Origin: an uncultured Desulfosarcina sp.
GTDB taxonomy: Bacteria > Desulfobacterota > Desulfobacteria > Desulfobacterales > Desulfosarcinaceae
DNA length: 64,000 bases
Direction of reading: 5' to 3'
Assembly: GCF_963668215.1 (NCBI RefSeq)
Contig: NZ_OY764190.1
Span: forward strand, 6,448,001-6,512,000
The translations under genes were made by a program, and so were the position numbers. Below are positions 51,677 to 60,943 of the stretch, one piece after another. The notes beneath the pieces are model-generated. The model saw only the letters and a list, made by a program, of their open reading frames with translations. It was not told the origin of the DNA and ran no database searches. Position 1 is the first letter of the stretch. Each line of letters starts with the position of its first letter.

Positions 51677-54166
51677 TTATTTCAGGGAAGTCGACCCCGT
51701 CACTTCGATGGTGAATTCCTCCAAATCTTTGGGAAGATTGGAGAACACCACCATGAAGGGGACGGATTGGCCCGGCGCCACCTTGACGTTGCTGCGATTG
51801 TCGCCCAGCCGGTTGGACAATCTGCTTTTGATCTTGTCCCATTCCAGATTGGCAAGCTCGAGATCGGACATGATGTTGCCGCAGTAAACCTTTTCCTGGT
51901 TGACCACGACTTTCCCGGTTGAAAAAAGCTTGCCGGAAAGGGTGATCATGCCGCGATTTTCGGAATAACCGTTTTTCACCTTGCCGGACACCACGAAAAG
52001 CTTGCCGACGTTGGCGTTTTCAAGAAACTTGCTGTTGATATCGTAAGTCGTCAATTTCAGGTTGCCCGGATCGTTGACCTTGGGCTTGAGATAGTCGCTG
52101 AGAAAGGGAATTTCGATGCCGTTTTTGTCCAGCAAATAGTAGGTCCCGTAACCGACGCCGCCGAGGATAACGATGATCAGCAGGAACACCAGTGACTTGC
52201 TCATACCTTTCTTGGCGGGTTTGGCTTTTTGGGGTTTGGACGGCGCAGCCGCGGCGGCGACGGGTTTCGGCGCTGCGGGTTTGGCTTTTTCCGGCGCAGC
52301 CTCGGGAATGGCAACCGTTTCTTCCAACCCATCATCTTCCGTCGTTTCCTCGGCCTTGGCCTCCTCTTCCACCTCGAATTCCAATTCCATGTCGGCGGAT
52401 GCCTGCCCAGGCTTCCGCACACCGGATTCGGGTTGCGGCGTCTCTTCGAAATCGGACAGGTCGAACTCCAGGTCGCTATCGGTCGCTGCGGATTCCGGAG
52501 CGGCGGCCTCCGCCTGGCTTTCATCCAGATCCAGTTCCAGCTCCGCATCCTCCGGGCCGTCGTCGGGAGCGTCCTCATCCACATCTTCCAGGGCCTGTTC
52601 GAGGTCCGACAGATCCAGTTCCTCATCGGCAACCAGCTGGTCCTCTTCACCGGATTCGGACATCCATTTTTCGGTTTCGAGACTGGCCTCGATGTCCAGG
52701 TCGAGGTCCTGGTCCAGTGCACTGCTGAAACTCGGGCCGGTATCTTCCGGCTCCTCGAGCATCTTCTCGATTTCGGACAGGTCGATCTCCTGATCGCTAT
52801 CCTCCGCATCCTCGAGGTCGGCCGTTTCGGGCGGCCCATCTTTGCCCAACCCCTCTTTGTCCAGCCCCTCTTTGTCCAGATCGAACGCCAGGTCCTCCAA
52901 GGATTCATCCGCCACGTCGGCCTCTTCGTCGGTCCCGGCATCCGCTTCAGCGGCCAGATCGCCCTCATCGAGGGACAATTCGAGGTCTTCCACTTCCTCG
53001 GCGGCTACGGTGTCGTCGGCTTCCCCGCCGTCATCATCCTCATCCAAAAGGCTTTCCAGGCCGCTGAGATCCAGATCGTCTTCAAGCAGAGAGGATTCGG
53101 TTTCCGGCTGTTTTTCAGGAGCGATCTCCTCTTCCATGTCCAGCTGCAAGTCCAATTCGTCGTCAAGGGCCTTTTCGTCATCCGTTGCAGCCGGCTCTGC
53201 GACCGCTTCGGTTTTTTCCTCGACATCCAGATCCAAGGAAAGATCGTCCAGGGCGTCCTCCGCCGCTTCTTCGACGGGCGGCGCCGGCGTTGTCTCTTCT
53301 TCATCCGGCTCGATATCCAGCGACAAGCTCAAATCATCGATATCGTCCAGGGTCTGCGGGCCGGCATCCTTTGTGGCCGCTTTCGATGCGCCGGCATCTT
53401 CGGGCTCCAGGGAGAAGTCCTCATCGAGGTCGAACGTGTCGTCATCGAGACTGGCGATCACGGTAGCGGTGCCTTCGTCATCGCCTTCGGTTTCGGAGGA
53501 CATTTCCAGATCGAAATCTTCCTGGTCCAGATCTGCGATCATCGTTGCGGCCCCATCGGATTCCACATCGATGGCGGAAAGGTCCAGGTCATCGTCATCC
53601 AGGCTGGCGATCATCGTGGCGGTTTCGTCTTCGGGTTCGGACTCTCCCTCGGATTCAGGAGAAAGATCGATGTTGAAATCGTCATCGTCCAGACTGGCGA
53701 TCACCGTGGCATCGCCTTCTCCGGCGGCTTCAGACTCCGTATCAAAGGAAAAGTCCTCCAGGTCTTCTTCCAGCGCATCGCTGACCGCATCTTCGATTTC
53801 CTCGGCAGGAACCGACTCATCCGGCTCCTCATCCAGCGAAAAGTCGAGATCGGTGCCGTCGGCGAAAAGATCTCCGGCGTCTTCTTCGAGGACATCCTCT
53901 TCCGGCGTCGTTTCAACGGCGGTATCTTCTTCGGGCTGGGGTTCCTCGTAAACGGCAGCCGCCGGCGGCTCGGGCACAGCCTCTTCTTTCGGCGGAACCG
54001 GTTCGGGTTCAGCAGGTTGGGGCTCCGGCTCGACGGCGGGTGCCTGGGGAGGAAAAACGGTGAATACATTAGCGCAGACCGAACACCTGACCTTCGACCC
54101 AGCGGGTTTGATCATCTTGTCATCAAGATTGAAACTGGTGTTGCATGCCTCACAGGTGATAATCAT
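51677..54166 (-). CDS. Zinc-ribbon/DUF3426 membrane protein with a long acidic region
   Basis: An 829-aa protein. The N-terminus is an MJ0042-type zinc ribbon (Cys5, Cys8, Cys28, Cys31). Residues 40-640 are very acidic and low-complexity, including four copies of a T-(V/M)-I-A-(S/D)-L-D motif followed by Asp/Glu, starting near residues 153, 183, 207 and 234. One membrane helix follows near 665-690, then the DUF3426 domain to the end. The acidic region should lie in the cytoplasm and the DUF3426 part outside. Function is unknown; the family is common in deltaproteobacteria. It is 15 bp downstream of hpt. Confidence 0.82.
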   Translation of the reverse strand: MIITCEACNTSFNLDDKMIKPAGSKVRCSVCANVFTVFPPQAPAVEPEPQPAEPEPVPPKEEAVPEPPAAAVYEEPQPEEDTAVETTPEEDVLEEDAGDLFADGTDLDFSLDEEPDESVPAEEIEDAVSDALEEDLEDFSFDTESEAAGEGDATVIASLDDDDFNIDLSPESEGESEPEDETATMIASLDDDDLDLSAIDVESDGAATMIADLDQEDFDLEMSSETEGDDEGTATVIASLDDDTFDLDEDFSLEPEDAGASKAATKDAGPQTLDDIDDLSLSLDIEPDEEETTPAPPVEEAAEDALDDLSLDLDVEEKTEAVAEPAATDDEKALDDELDLQLDMEEEIAPEKQPETESSLLEDDLDLSGLESLLDEDDDGGEADDTVAAEEVEDLELSLDEGDLAAEADAGTDEEADVADESLEDLAFDLDKEGLDKEGLGKDGPPETADLEDAEDSDQEIDLSEIEKMLEEPEDTGPSFSSALDQDLDLDIEASLETEKWMSESGEEDQLVADEELDLSDLEQALEDVDEDAPDDGPEDAELELDLDESQAEAAAPESAATDSDLEFDLSDFEETPQPESGVRKPGQASADMELEFEVEEEAKAEETTEDDGLEETVAIPEAAPEKAKPAAPKPVAAAAAPSKPQKAKPAKKGMSKSLVFLLIIVILGGVGYGTYYLLDKNGIEIPFLSDYLKPKVNDPGNLKLTTYDINSKFLENANVGKLFVVSGKVKNGYSENRGMITLSGKLFSTGKVVVNQEKVYCGNIMSDLELANLEWDKIKSRLSNRLGDNRSNVKVAPGQSVPFMVVFSNLPKDLEEFTIEVTGSTSLK

Positions 54167-54181
54167 GGCACCCCTCGCTGA

Positions 54182-54703
54182 CTAGAGTTTCATATGATAA
54201 ATTTGTGGCAAGTTCCTGAAGTTCTCGGCATAATCCAGGCCGTAACCGACGAGAAAGCCTTTTTCCACGGAGCAGCAGACATAATCGACATGAACCGCAG
54301 CCTTGCGCCGCTCATTTTTGTCGATCATGGCGCAAACCTTGATGCTGTTCGGCCCGAAAGTTTTCAAATGCGCGATCAAATGGGAAAGCGTCAAACCGGT
54401 ATCGACAATATCTTCGACAACAATGACGTCCTTTCCGCGGATATCGATGTCAATGTCTTTTTTCAGAACGATCTTCTCTGAAGATACCGTATCGGCCCCA
54501 TAGCTGGAAGCTTGAAGAAAATCTATCTTAACGTACTCCAGGGTCAATTCCCTGGCTAGGTCGGCAAGGAAAAGGAAAGCCCCTTTAAGAACACCGACCA
54601 GAACCAGTTCCCGACCCCGGTAATCCGCCGAAATGGTTTCCGCAATCCTGGAAATTTGTCTTTTAATCTTATCTTTATCTAAAACACAAGTGAAATCAGG
54701 CAT
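54182..54703 (-). CDS. hpt: Hypoxanthine phosphoribosyltransferase
   Basis: A 173-aa protein of normal length. The PRPP-binding motif VIVVEDIVDTGLTL (Glu97-Asp98) and the flexible loop SSYGADTVSS are in place, and the C-terminal VGYGLDYAENFRNLP is family-typical. It salvages hypoxanthine, and often guanine, into nucleotides. Confidence 0.96.
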   Translation of the reverse strand: MPDFTCVLDKDKIKRQISRIAETISADYRGRELVLVGVLKGAFLFLADLARELTLEYVKIDFLQASSYGADTVSSEKIVLKKDIDIDIRGKDVIVVEDIVDTGLTLSHLIAHLKTFGPNSIKVCAMIDKNERRKAAVHVDYVCCSVEKGFLVGYGLDYAENFRNLPQIYHMKL

Positions 54704-54923
54704 ATATGGTCTTTACTGCTCGTAATTGAACCGGCAGGCATTGAAGATATCGAAACCGGAAGAAGCATAAGCCACGGGATTCTATCGTATTGTGCGGGTA
54801 TCGCCAATCAAGTCCAAGTAAAAAAACAACCGTTTTACGGCCGCCCAAAGAACACCGATTTCAGGACGCCGGTTTTGCAAAAAAGTACCCTACTGTGGGT
54901 TAGTTGTCAATGAATTTAATTCC

Positions 54924-55835
54924 TTACATGCCGGTGGCAGCCAATTTCTGAACGATCTTTTTCTGTTCGGAAGTCAGCTTTTTGGGGATATCCACGGAAA
55001 CGGTAACATATAGATCACCCTTCGAATGCCCCTTCATCTTCGGAAGTCCGTGCCCGGCCAAACGCATCCGCGTCTTGTGGCGGGTTCCCGGAGGGATTTT
55101 GAGGCTCAGTTCCTTGCCTTCGAGGGTCGGTATCCCCACTTGGGTCCCCAGAAGTGATTCGCTGAGCCGGATGGTAACGGTAGTGTGAAGGTCGTATTCT
55201 TCGTTGGTGAAGATCGGATCGGTCATGACCTGGGACTGGATGAAGAGATCCCCGGCCGGCCCACCGTATCCGCTGGGCTCGCCCTTGCCGGCCAGCCGAA
55301 GCTTCTTTCCGGTGATCATTCCCGGTGGAATCTTGACCGTTATGTTTTCGCTTCGTCCCTGATGCTGGAACGAAACGGTCTTGTTGGTTCCACTGGCCAC
55401 CTCCTGCAAGGTCAGGGGCAATTCGTACACCAGATCGGAGCCCTTTACCGGCGCCTGCCGCCGCTGGTAGCCTCCGAAGGGCCCGCCCCCACCGCCAAAA
55501 GGAGAACCGCCGCCAAAGGAAAAGCGCATCCCTTTGCCCCCGAAACCGAACTCCTTGAGAATATCTCCCAGGTCGGCATTCCTGAAGATGTCCTCCTGGG
55601 AGTATCGCTGGTGGAAATCGGCGGAACCGAACGTATCGTACTGCTTGCGCTTTTCTTTGTCACTGAGCACCGCGTAGGCTTCGCTGACCTTCTTGAACAT
55701 CTCTTCGGCGTGTTTGTCGTCCTTGGAGTGGTCCGGGTGGTATTTCATGGCCAGTTTGCGATAGGCCTTTTTAATTTCATTGTCGGTGGCGTTTTTAGAC
55801 ACCCCCAAAATCTGGTAGTAATCCTGTTGGGACAT
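54924..55835 (-). CDS. DnaJ-type co-chaperone of CbpA class
   Basis: ATG 55835 (MSQQDYYQILG) is the natural J-domain start; the frame extends upstream to 55907 without a reason to use it. The 303-aa product has a J domain (1-70, HPD at 33-35), a Gly/Phe-rich linker (about 100-135, GGGSPFGGGGGPFGG), and two C-terminal substrate-binding domains. The zinc-finger domain of true DnaJ is absent, as in CbpA. It stimulates DnaK. Confidence 0.93.
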   Translation of the reverse strand: MSQQDYYQILGVSKNATDNEIKKAYRKLAMKYHPDHSKDDKHAEEMFKKVSEAYAVLSDKEKRKQYDTFGSADFHQRYSQEDIFRNADLGDILKEFGFGGKGMRFSFGGGSPFGGGGGPFGGYQRRQAPVKGSDLVYELPLTLQEVASGTNKTVSFQHQGRSENITVKIPPGMITGKKLRLAGKGEPSGYGGPAGDLFIQSQVMTDPIFTNEEYDLHTTVTIRLSESLLGTQVGIPTLEGKELSLKIPPGTRHKTRMRLAGHGLPKMKGHSKGDLYVTVSVDIPKKLTSEQKKIVQKLAATGM

Positions 55836-55998
55836 AATCGTAACGCTCCATGCACGTTGATGATCTCGTGGAAACTCGATTCCCGCCCACCTTTTGCGGC
55901 AAGGCATTCACCGCAGAAAAAATAAGGTGGTTATCTTTTGATGTCAAGCGGTTGCGTCTTTCTTATTTGCCATCGGATTCCTTTGGAAAATCTTCGAC

Positions 55999-57873
55999 TC
56001 ACCTGTTTTTCCATGCACGCAGATGAACCATGAGCACGGAAATGGCCGCGGGCGTCATGCCCTCGATGCGGGACGCCTGACCCAAAGACGTCGGCCTGAC
56101 AGCCGTCAGCTTTTCCCTGAGTTCGCTGGAAAGCCCGTGAATCGATGCGTAATCCAAGTCGCCAGGCAGCCTGATGCGCTCCAGGTGCCTGAACTTTTCG
56201 ATTTCCTGAAACTGGCGCTGGATGTATCCCTCGTACTTGATTTCGATCTCGACCTGGCGCGTCACCCGCCGCTTCAAGGCAGGCTCCGCCGGTGCCAGCT
56301 GATCTACGGCCTCGTAATCCAGTTCGGCCCGCTTGAGCAGTTGGTCGAGATGCACCCCGTCGGCGATGGCCGGGGTCTGCCGTGCTTCGAGATAGGCGTT
56401 GACCTCGGGGCGGGGCTTGATCACCGTCTTTTTGATCCGCTGGATTTCGGCCTCGATCATCGCCTTGCGCTCCCGGTTGTCCCTGAGCGTATCGGCATCC
56501 AACAACCCGTATTCATAACCGATTTCCGCCAGCCGCAGGTCGGCGTTGTCTTCTCTGAGCATCAGCCGGTATTCGGCTCGGGATGTGAACATGCGGTAGG
56601 GCTCCCGCGTTCCTTTGGTAACCAGATCATCCACCATCACGGCCATGTAAGCCTGGCTGCGATCCAGGATGAAGGGCGGCCGCTGCTGCACGGCGCAGGC
56701 GGCGTTGATGCCGGCCCACATCCCCTGGGCCGCCGCCTCCTCGTAGCCCGAGGTCCCGTTGATCTGACCGGCCATGAAAAGACCTTCGACCCGTTTGGCT
56801 TCCAAGGTGGGTTTCAATTGTTGCGGAAAGACGAAATCGTACTCGATGGCGTAGGCCGGACGCATGATCTCAGCCGCTTCAAGGCCGCTCACGCTCCTGA
56901 CCACCCGGAGCTGGATCTCCATGGGCAGGCTGTTGCCCAACCCCGATGCATAGATCTCGCGGGTATCCAGCCCCTCGGGCTCCAGGATGATCTGATGGCA
57001 CTCCCGCTCGGGAAAGCGCACGATCTTGTCTTCGAAGGAGGGGCAGTAGCGGGCCGGGACCCCTTTGATGATCCCGCTGTGCAGGGCCGACAGGTGCAGA
57101 TTGTCACGCACCAGTTGGTGCACGACTTCGCTGGTATGCCCGATATAACTGTGCCGCTGGGGCAGCCTGGCCGAGGGGTTGGAAAAGGAAAACGGCGGGG
57201 TGCCGTCTTCCAGGGGCTGTTTTTCGAATTGGGAAAAATCGATGCTGTCCCGATTCAGCCGCGGCGGGGTGCCGGTTTTCATTCGCCCCAAGGTGAAACC
57301 CAGCTCCTTTAAATGGGCCGGCAGCCCGTAGGCGGCGAACTCGCCGGCCCGGCCAGCCTGCATGGCCGCAAAGCCGATATGGACCAAACCGGAAAGAAAG
57401 GTGCCCGTGGCCAGCACCACACATGGGGCCTGGTAGCCGAACCCGGTATAGTCCTCGACCCCGCGAATCCGGCCGTCCTCGACGACCAGCCGCTCGACCA
57501 GGGCCTGCTTGAGATCCAGGTTGGCCTGGCGCTCCACCACCGCCTTCATGGCCGTGTGATAGCGACCCTTGTCGTTCTGGGTCCGGGTGGCCTGGACCGC
57601 CGGCCCTTTCTTGGTGTTGAGGGTTTTGTACTGAATGGCCGTCTGATCGGCAATTTTGGCCATCTCCCCGCCCAGGGCGTCGATCTCTTTGACCAGATGC
57701 CCTTTGGCCATGCCGCCGATGGAAGGGCTGCACGGCATGGCCGCGATCTTGTCCAGGTCGATGGCCAGCATCAGCGTGCTGCAGCCCATGCGTGCCGCCG
57801 CCAGGGCCGCCTCGCAGCCGGCATGCCCGCCGCCCACGACGATTACATCGTATTTTTTCGGATAGTTTGCCAT
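55999..57873 (-). CDS. mnmG: tRNA 5-carboxymethylaminomethyluridine-modifying enzyme MnmG
   Basis: A 624-aa protein of normal length with the FAD-binding motif VVGGGHAGCEAALAAARMG (residues 12-30), the family segments GGMAKGHLVKEIDALGG and FMAGQINGTSGYEEAAAQG, and the C-terminal helical domain. With MnmE it modifies wobble U34 of several tRNAs. It is divergent from the radical SAM gene. Confidence 0.97.
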   Translation of the reverse strand: MANYPKKYDVIVVGGGHAGCEAALAAARMGCSTLMLAIDLDKIAAMPCSPSIGGMAKGHLVKEIDALGGEMAKIADQTAIQYKTLNTKKGPAVQATRTQNDKGRYHTAMKAVVERQANLDLKQALVERLVVEDGRIRGVEDYTGFGYQAPCVVLATGTFLSGLVHIGFAAMQAGRAGEFAAYGLPAHLKELGFTLGRMKTGTPPRLNRDSIDFSQFEKQPLEDGTPPFSFSNPSARLPQRHSYIGHTSEVVHQLVRDNLHLSALHSGIIKGVPARYCPSFEDKIVRFPERECHQIILEPEGLDTREIYASGLGNSLPMEIQLRVVRSVSGLEAAEIMRPAYAIEYDFVFPQQLKPTLEAKRVEGLFMAGQINGTSGYEEAAAQGMWAGINAACAVQQRPPFILDRSQAYMAVMVDDLVTKGTREPYRMFTSRAEYRLMLREDNADLRLAEIGYEYGLLDADTLRDNRERKAMIEAEIQRIKKTVIKPRPEVNAYLEARQTPAIADGVHLDQLLKRAELDYEAVDQLAPAEPALKRRVTRQVEIEIKYEGYIQRQFQEIEKFRHLERIRLPGDLDYASIHGLSSELREKLTAVRPTSLGQASRIEGMTPAAISVLMVHLRAWKNR

Positions 57874-58010
57874 CTGCTCCGTGCCAGTGGAATTATTCTT
57901 TTCCAGAGATTTCGGGTTGAGCCGAACGCCGGTATCGCGTTATTGTATGTTCCGGCGAATATGAGGCACAATAGTACTTCACATACAACAAAATCAAGAA
58001 CCGGATAACC

Positions 58011-58928
58011 ATGGAAAAAAGACCCTACCGGGATCTGAACACCTATTTCAAATCCCTTTTCGGATGCCGGGTCCACAAAGTCACCGTCGATGCCGGCCTT
58101 TCCTGCCCCAACCGCGACGGTACCCTTTCCACAGGGGGATGCATTTACTGCAATGCCCTGGGATCCGGCACAGGCGCCTTTCAAAAAGGGATCTCCATCA
58201 CCCAGCAGATCGAACGCGCCAAGGACAGGATTGCCCGCCGGTTCAAAACCAACAAGTTGCTGGCCTATTTTCAATCCTTTACCAACACCTACGCCCCGGT
58301 CGAACGGCTGCGGGCCATGTACGACGAAGCCCTGGCCGTGGAAAATGTCGTGGGAATGACTGTGGGCACCCGCCCGGACTGTGTGGACGATACCAAACTC
58401 GATCTGCTTGAAAGTTATACCAGCGACCATCTGGTCTGGGTCGAATACGGCCTGCAGAGCGCCCATGATCGAACCCTTACCCGCATCAATCGTGGCCACG
58501 ATGTCGCCTGTTTCGAAAACGCGGTGAAATCTACCCGCGGGCGGAACATCCAAATTTGTGCCCACGTGATTCTGGGACTCCCCGGAGAATCCCGCGAAGA
58601 TATGCTGGCCACCGCGGATTTCATCGCTGGCATGGGGTTGGACGGCGTCAAGCTTCATCTGCTGTATGTGGTGCGGGGAACCGCCATGGAGGCCCTGTAC
58701 AACAGCGGGGCTTACCACTGCCTGGAGCAGCGCGAATACGCCGAACTCGTCTGCGATTTTATCGAACGCCTTCCCGATACGACCATCATTCAGCGCCTTA
58801 CCGGCGACCCCCACCCCCGTGAACTGATCGCCCCGGATTGGTCCCTGCAAAAAAAGGTAACTCTCGATCTGATTCATACCCTGTTCAGGGAAAAAAATAC
58901 CTGGCAGGGCAAACGTTATCGCGGCTGA
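58011..58928 (+). CDS. YhcC-family radical SAM protein (TIGR01212-like)
   Basis: A 305-aa protein with the atypical cluster-binding cysteines of this family: Cys32, Cys44 and Cys47 (C-x11-C-x2-C in SCPNRDGTLSTGGCIYC). Further family segments are EYGLQSAHDRTLTRINRGHD and ICAHVILGLPGES. The substrate of this family is not established. It is divergent from mnmG by 137 bp. Confidence 0.92.
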   Translation: MEKRPYRDLNTYFKSLFGCRVHKVTVDAGLSCPNRDGTLSTGGCIYCNALGSGTGAFQKGISITQQIERAKDRIARRFKTNKLLAYFQSFTNTYAPVERLRAMYDEALAVENVVGMTVGTRPDCVDDTKLDLLESYTSDHLVWVEYGLQSAHDRTLTRINRGHDVACFENAVKSTRGRNIQICAHVILGLPGESREDMLATADFIAGMGLDGVKLHLLYVVRGTAMEALYNSGAYHCLEQREYAELVCDFIERLPDTTIIQRLTGDPHPRELIAPDWSLQKKVTLDLIHTLFREKNTWQGKRYRG

Positions 58929-58959
58929 CCCCCATCCTGAATTTCCTCTCTTTTTTTGG

Positions 58960-59040
58960 TTGACAAGAGTCCGATCCTGATTTAAACGTTTGTTTAGATC
59001 ATTTGTTTTAATCGAATATTTTAATCATTTGTTTTTAATT
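58960..59040 (+). promoter_or_regulatory. Promoter/operator of the TetR-exporter operon
   Basis: TTGACA (58960-58965) is followed by AT-rich DNA holding the direct repeats atcatttgttttaat (58998-59012) and atcatttgtttttaat (59024-59039), plus a third partial copy gtttgttta near 58988. These are likely binding sites for the TetR-family product of the first gene. No strong -10 box was identified. Confidence 0.45.
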
Positions 59041-59057
59041 ATATCGAGGCAACGATC

Positions 59058-59759
59058 ATGGCGAAAATACCCGACGAAAAATCGATAAAGCAAAAAATCG
59101 TCGATGCCGCCGGCGACGTATTCGGCCGCATGGGCTACAAAGCGGCCACGATCCGCGAAATCTGTAAGACGGCCGGCGTCAATGTGGCCGCCATCAACTA
59201 CCACTTCGGCGGCAAAAAAGAACTCTACCGCACCGTGGTCACCGAACTCATCTCCCGGACCTTCGCCCGATATCCCCTGGACGAGGGTATCGACGGTCGG
59301 TCCGATACCGAAACGCGCCTGCGGGCCTTTGTCCGCGGCACGCTCATGCGCCTGATATCCCCCGGCGGACTTTCCGGCTACCCGGGCAAAGGACAGCTGG
59401 TGGCCCGCGAACTGGCCGATCCATCGATATTTTTAAACGATATGGTGGATGAATTCATACGGCCCGCCGCTGCGGTGTTGAGCGGTATCATCGCCGAAAT
59501 ACTCGGTCCCACCGCAACCGTTCAGGACATCATGCGCTGCCAGATCAGCGTCATCGGGCAGTGTTTTCACTACGCCATGGCCCGGCCCATCGTCTCGCGG
59601 CTGACCGCCATGGATTTTTCGGATGCCAGCCTCATCGACGACCTTGCCGATCACATCGCCCGCTTCTCTCTGGCTGGCATCGAGGCGGCGCGCCGTTCGA
59701 CTTCCGATCCGGACACCACGGACGTTCCATCCAGCCCGCACAATGGAGGCGAGAAATGA
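59058..59759 (+). CDS. TetR-family transcriptional regulator (CerR/YbiH type)
   Basis: A 233-aa protein. The helix-turn-helix spans about residues 30-60 (TIREICKTAGVNVAAINYHFGGKKELY), and the ligand-binding part resembles the CerR (DUF1956) group, which sits upstream of ybhGFSR exporters in enterobacteria. It is the first gene of a four-gene operon and overlaps the next start (ATGA), so it probably autoregulates the exporter. Confidence 0.9.
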   Translation: MAKIPDEKSIKQKIVDAAGDVFGRMGYKAATIREICKTAGVNVAAINYHFGGKKELYRTVVTELISRTFARYPLDEGIDGRSDTETRLRAFVRGTLMRLISPGGLSGYPGKGQLVARELADPSIFLNDMVDEFIRPAAAVLSGIIAEILGPTATVQDIMRCQISVIGQCFHYAMARPIVSRLTAMDFSDASLIDDLADHIARFSLAGIEAARRSTSDPDTTDVPSSPHNGGEK

Positions 59760-60943
59760 AAAAAAAGCTTCTCATCGTCATTCCTCTGGCAGCGATTCTG
59801 ATAGTCGTCGCTTTCTGGCATTTTTTCCTCGCGTCCAAAAATGGGAGCGAATCCATTGCGTTGTCCGGCAACATCGACGTGACCCAGGTGGACCTGGCTT
59901 TTAAAATTCCCGGCCGCCTGAGCCGGCGCCTGGTGGAGGAAGGGGACAATGTGTCAAGCGGCCAGCGGTTGGCGGTGATAGACGATACGGACCAGCGGCT
60001 GCAACTGCAAAAGGCCCTCGCCGACGTGGATTATGCCTCGGCCGTGCTGGCCGAGTTCGAAGCCGGCAGCCGTCCCGATGAGGTTCGACGCGCCCAGGCG
60101 GCCGTCGAGCAGGCCCGCTTCAACCTGAACGAACTGCAAAACGGCAGCCGCGATCAGGAGATCGCCGAAGCCGAAGCGGACCTGACGCGGGCCATGGCTG
60201 ACGAACGTACGGCAAAGAGCCAGCTGACCCTGGCCAAGAACGATTTTTCCCGCTACGAGGCCGTTTTTGCGGATGGCGGCATCAGCCGGCAGGCCTTCGA
60301 GACCTACCGCACCCGCCTGGATTCGGCCACCAACGCCGCCACGGCGGCGGCATCCCGGCGACAGGCAGCCGAGCAGCGCCTGAGCCTGCGCCGTGAAGGC
60401 AGCCGCAAAGAACGCATCCGTCAGGCCCGTTCGGCACTGACCCAGGCCGAGGCCGCCTACGCCCTGGTGAAAGCCGGCCCCCGCCAGGAAGCCATCGACC
60501 AGGCCCGGGCAAAAAAACAGGCTGCCGCGGCGGCCCTGGCCGTGGCTCGACAGCAGTTGGCCGAGACGGAGCTTTTCTCTTCCTTCGACGGTGTAGTGCT
60601 GAGCACCTCGGCCGAACCGGGCAGCTACCTGAATCCGGGCAGTCCGGTGCTTACCGTCGGCGACATCGCCAATGTCTGGGTGCGGGCCTTTGTTTCCGAA
60701 ACCGATCTGGGCCGCATCCGCCTGAACCAGGAGGCCGAGGTGACCGTCGATGCCTATCCGGACCGATCCTGGAAGGGCCGGGTCAGCTATATCAGCAGCT
60801 CCGCCGAGTTCACACCCCGTTCGGTCCAGACCACCGAGGAACGCACCAATCTGGTCTACCGGATCAAAATCCAGCTCAGCAATCCGGACGGCACCCTCAA
60901 ACCAGGTATGCCGGCCGATGCTGTCATCAAGGCGGCGCAATGA
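59756..60943 (+). CDS. HlyD-family membrane-fusion protein of an ABC exporter (YbhG-like)
   Basis: ATG 59756 overlaps the TetR stop and has GGAGG upstream. 395 aa: one N-terminal membrane anchor, split lipoyl/barrel-sandwich motifs (SGNIDVTQVDLAFKIPGRL and the matching ELFSSFDGVVLSTSAEPGSY), a long Ala-rich coiled coil (about residues 80-260), and a beta-barrel. It links the ABC transporter to an outer-membrane channel. Confidence 0.92.
   Translation: MKKKLLIVIPLAAILIVVAFWHFFLASKNGSESIALSGNIDVTQVDLAFKIPGRLSRRLVEEGDNVSSGQRLAVIDDTDQRLQLQKALADVDYASAVLAEFEAGSRPDEVRRAQAAVEQARFNLNELQNGSRDQEIAEAEADLTRAMADERTAKSQLTLAKNDFSRYEAVFADGGISRQAFETYRTRLDSATNAATAAASRRQAAEQRLSLRREGSRKERIRQARSALTQAEAAYALVKAGPRQEAIDQARAKKQAAAAALAVARQQLAETELFSSFDGVVLSTSAEPGSYLNPGSPVLTVGDIANVWVRAFVSETDLGRIRLNQEAEVTVDAYPDRSWKGRVSYISSSAEFTPRSVQTTEERTNLVYRIKIQLSNPDGTLKPGMPADAVIKAAQ

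Noticed and set aside
52229..54181. 650-codon plus-strand frame opposite the DUF3426 gene
   Set aside because: It is an artefact of the acidic, GAN-rich codon pattern on the minus strand, which rarely makes stops in the other frames; no start signal and no family match.
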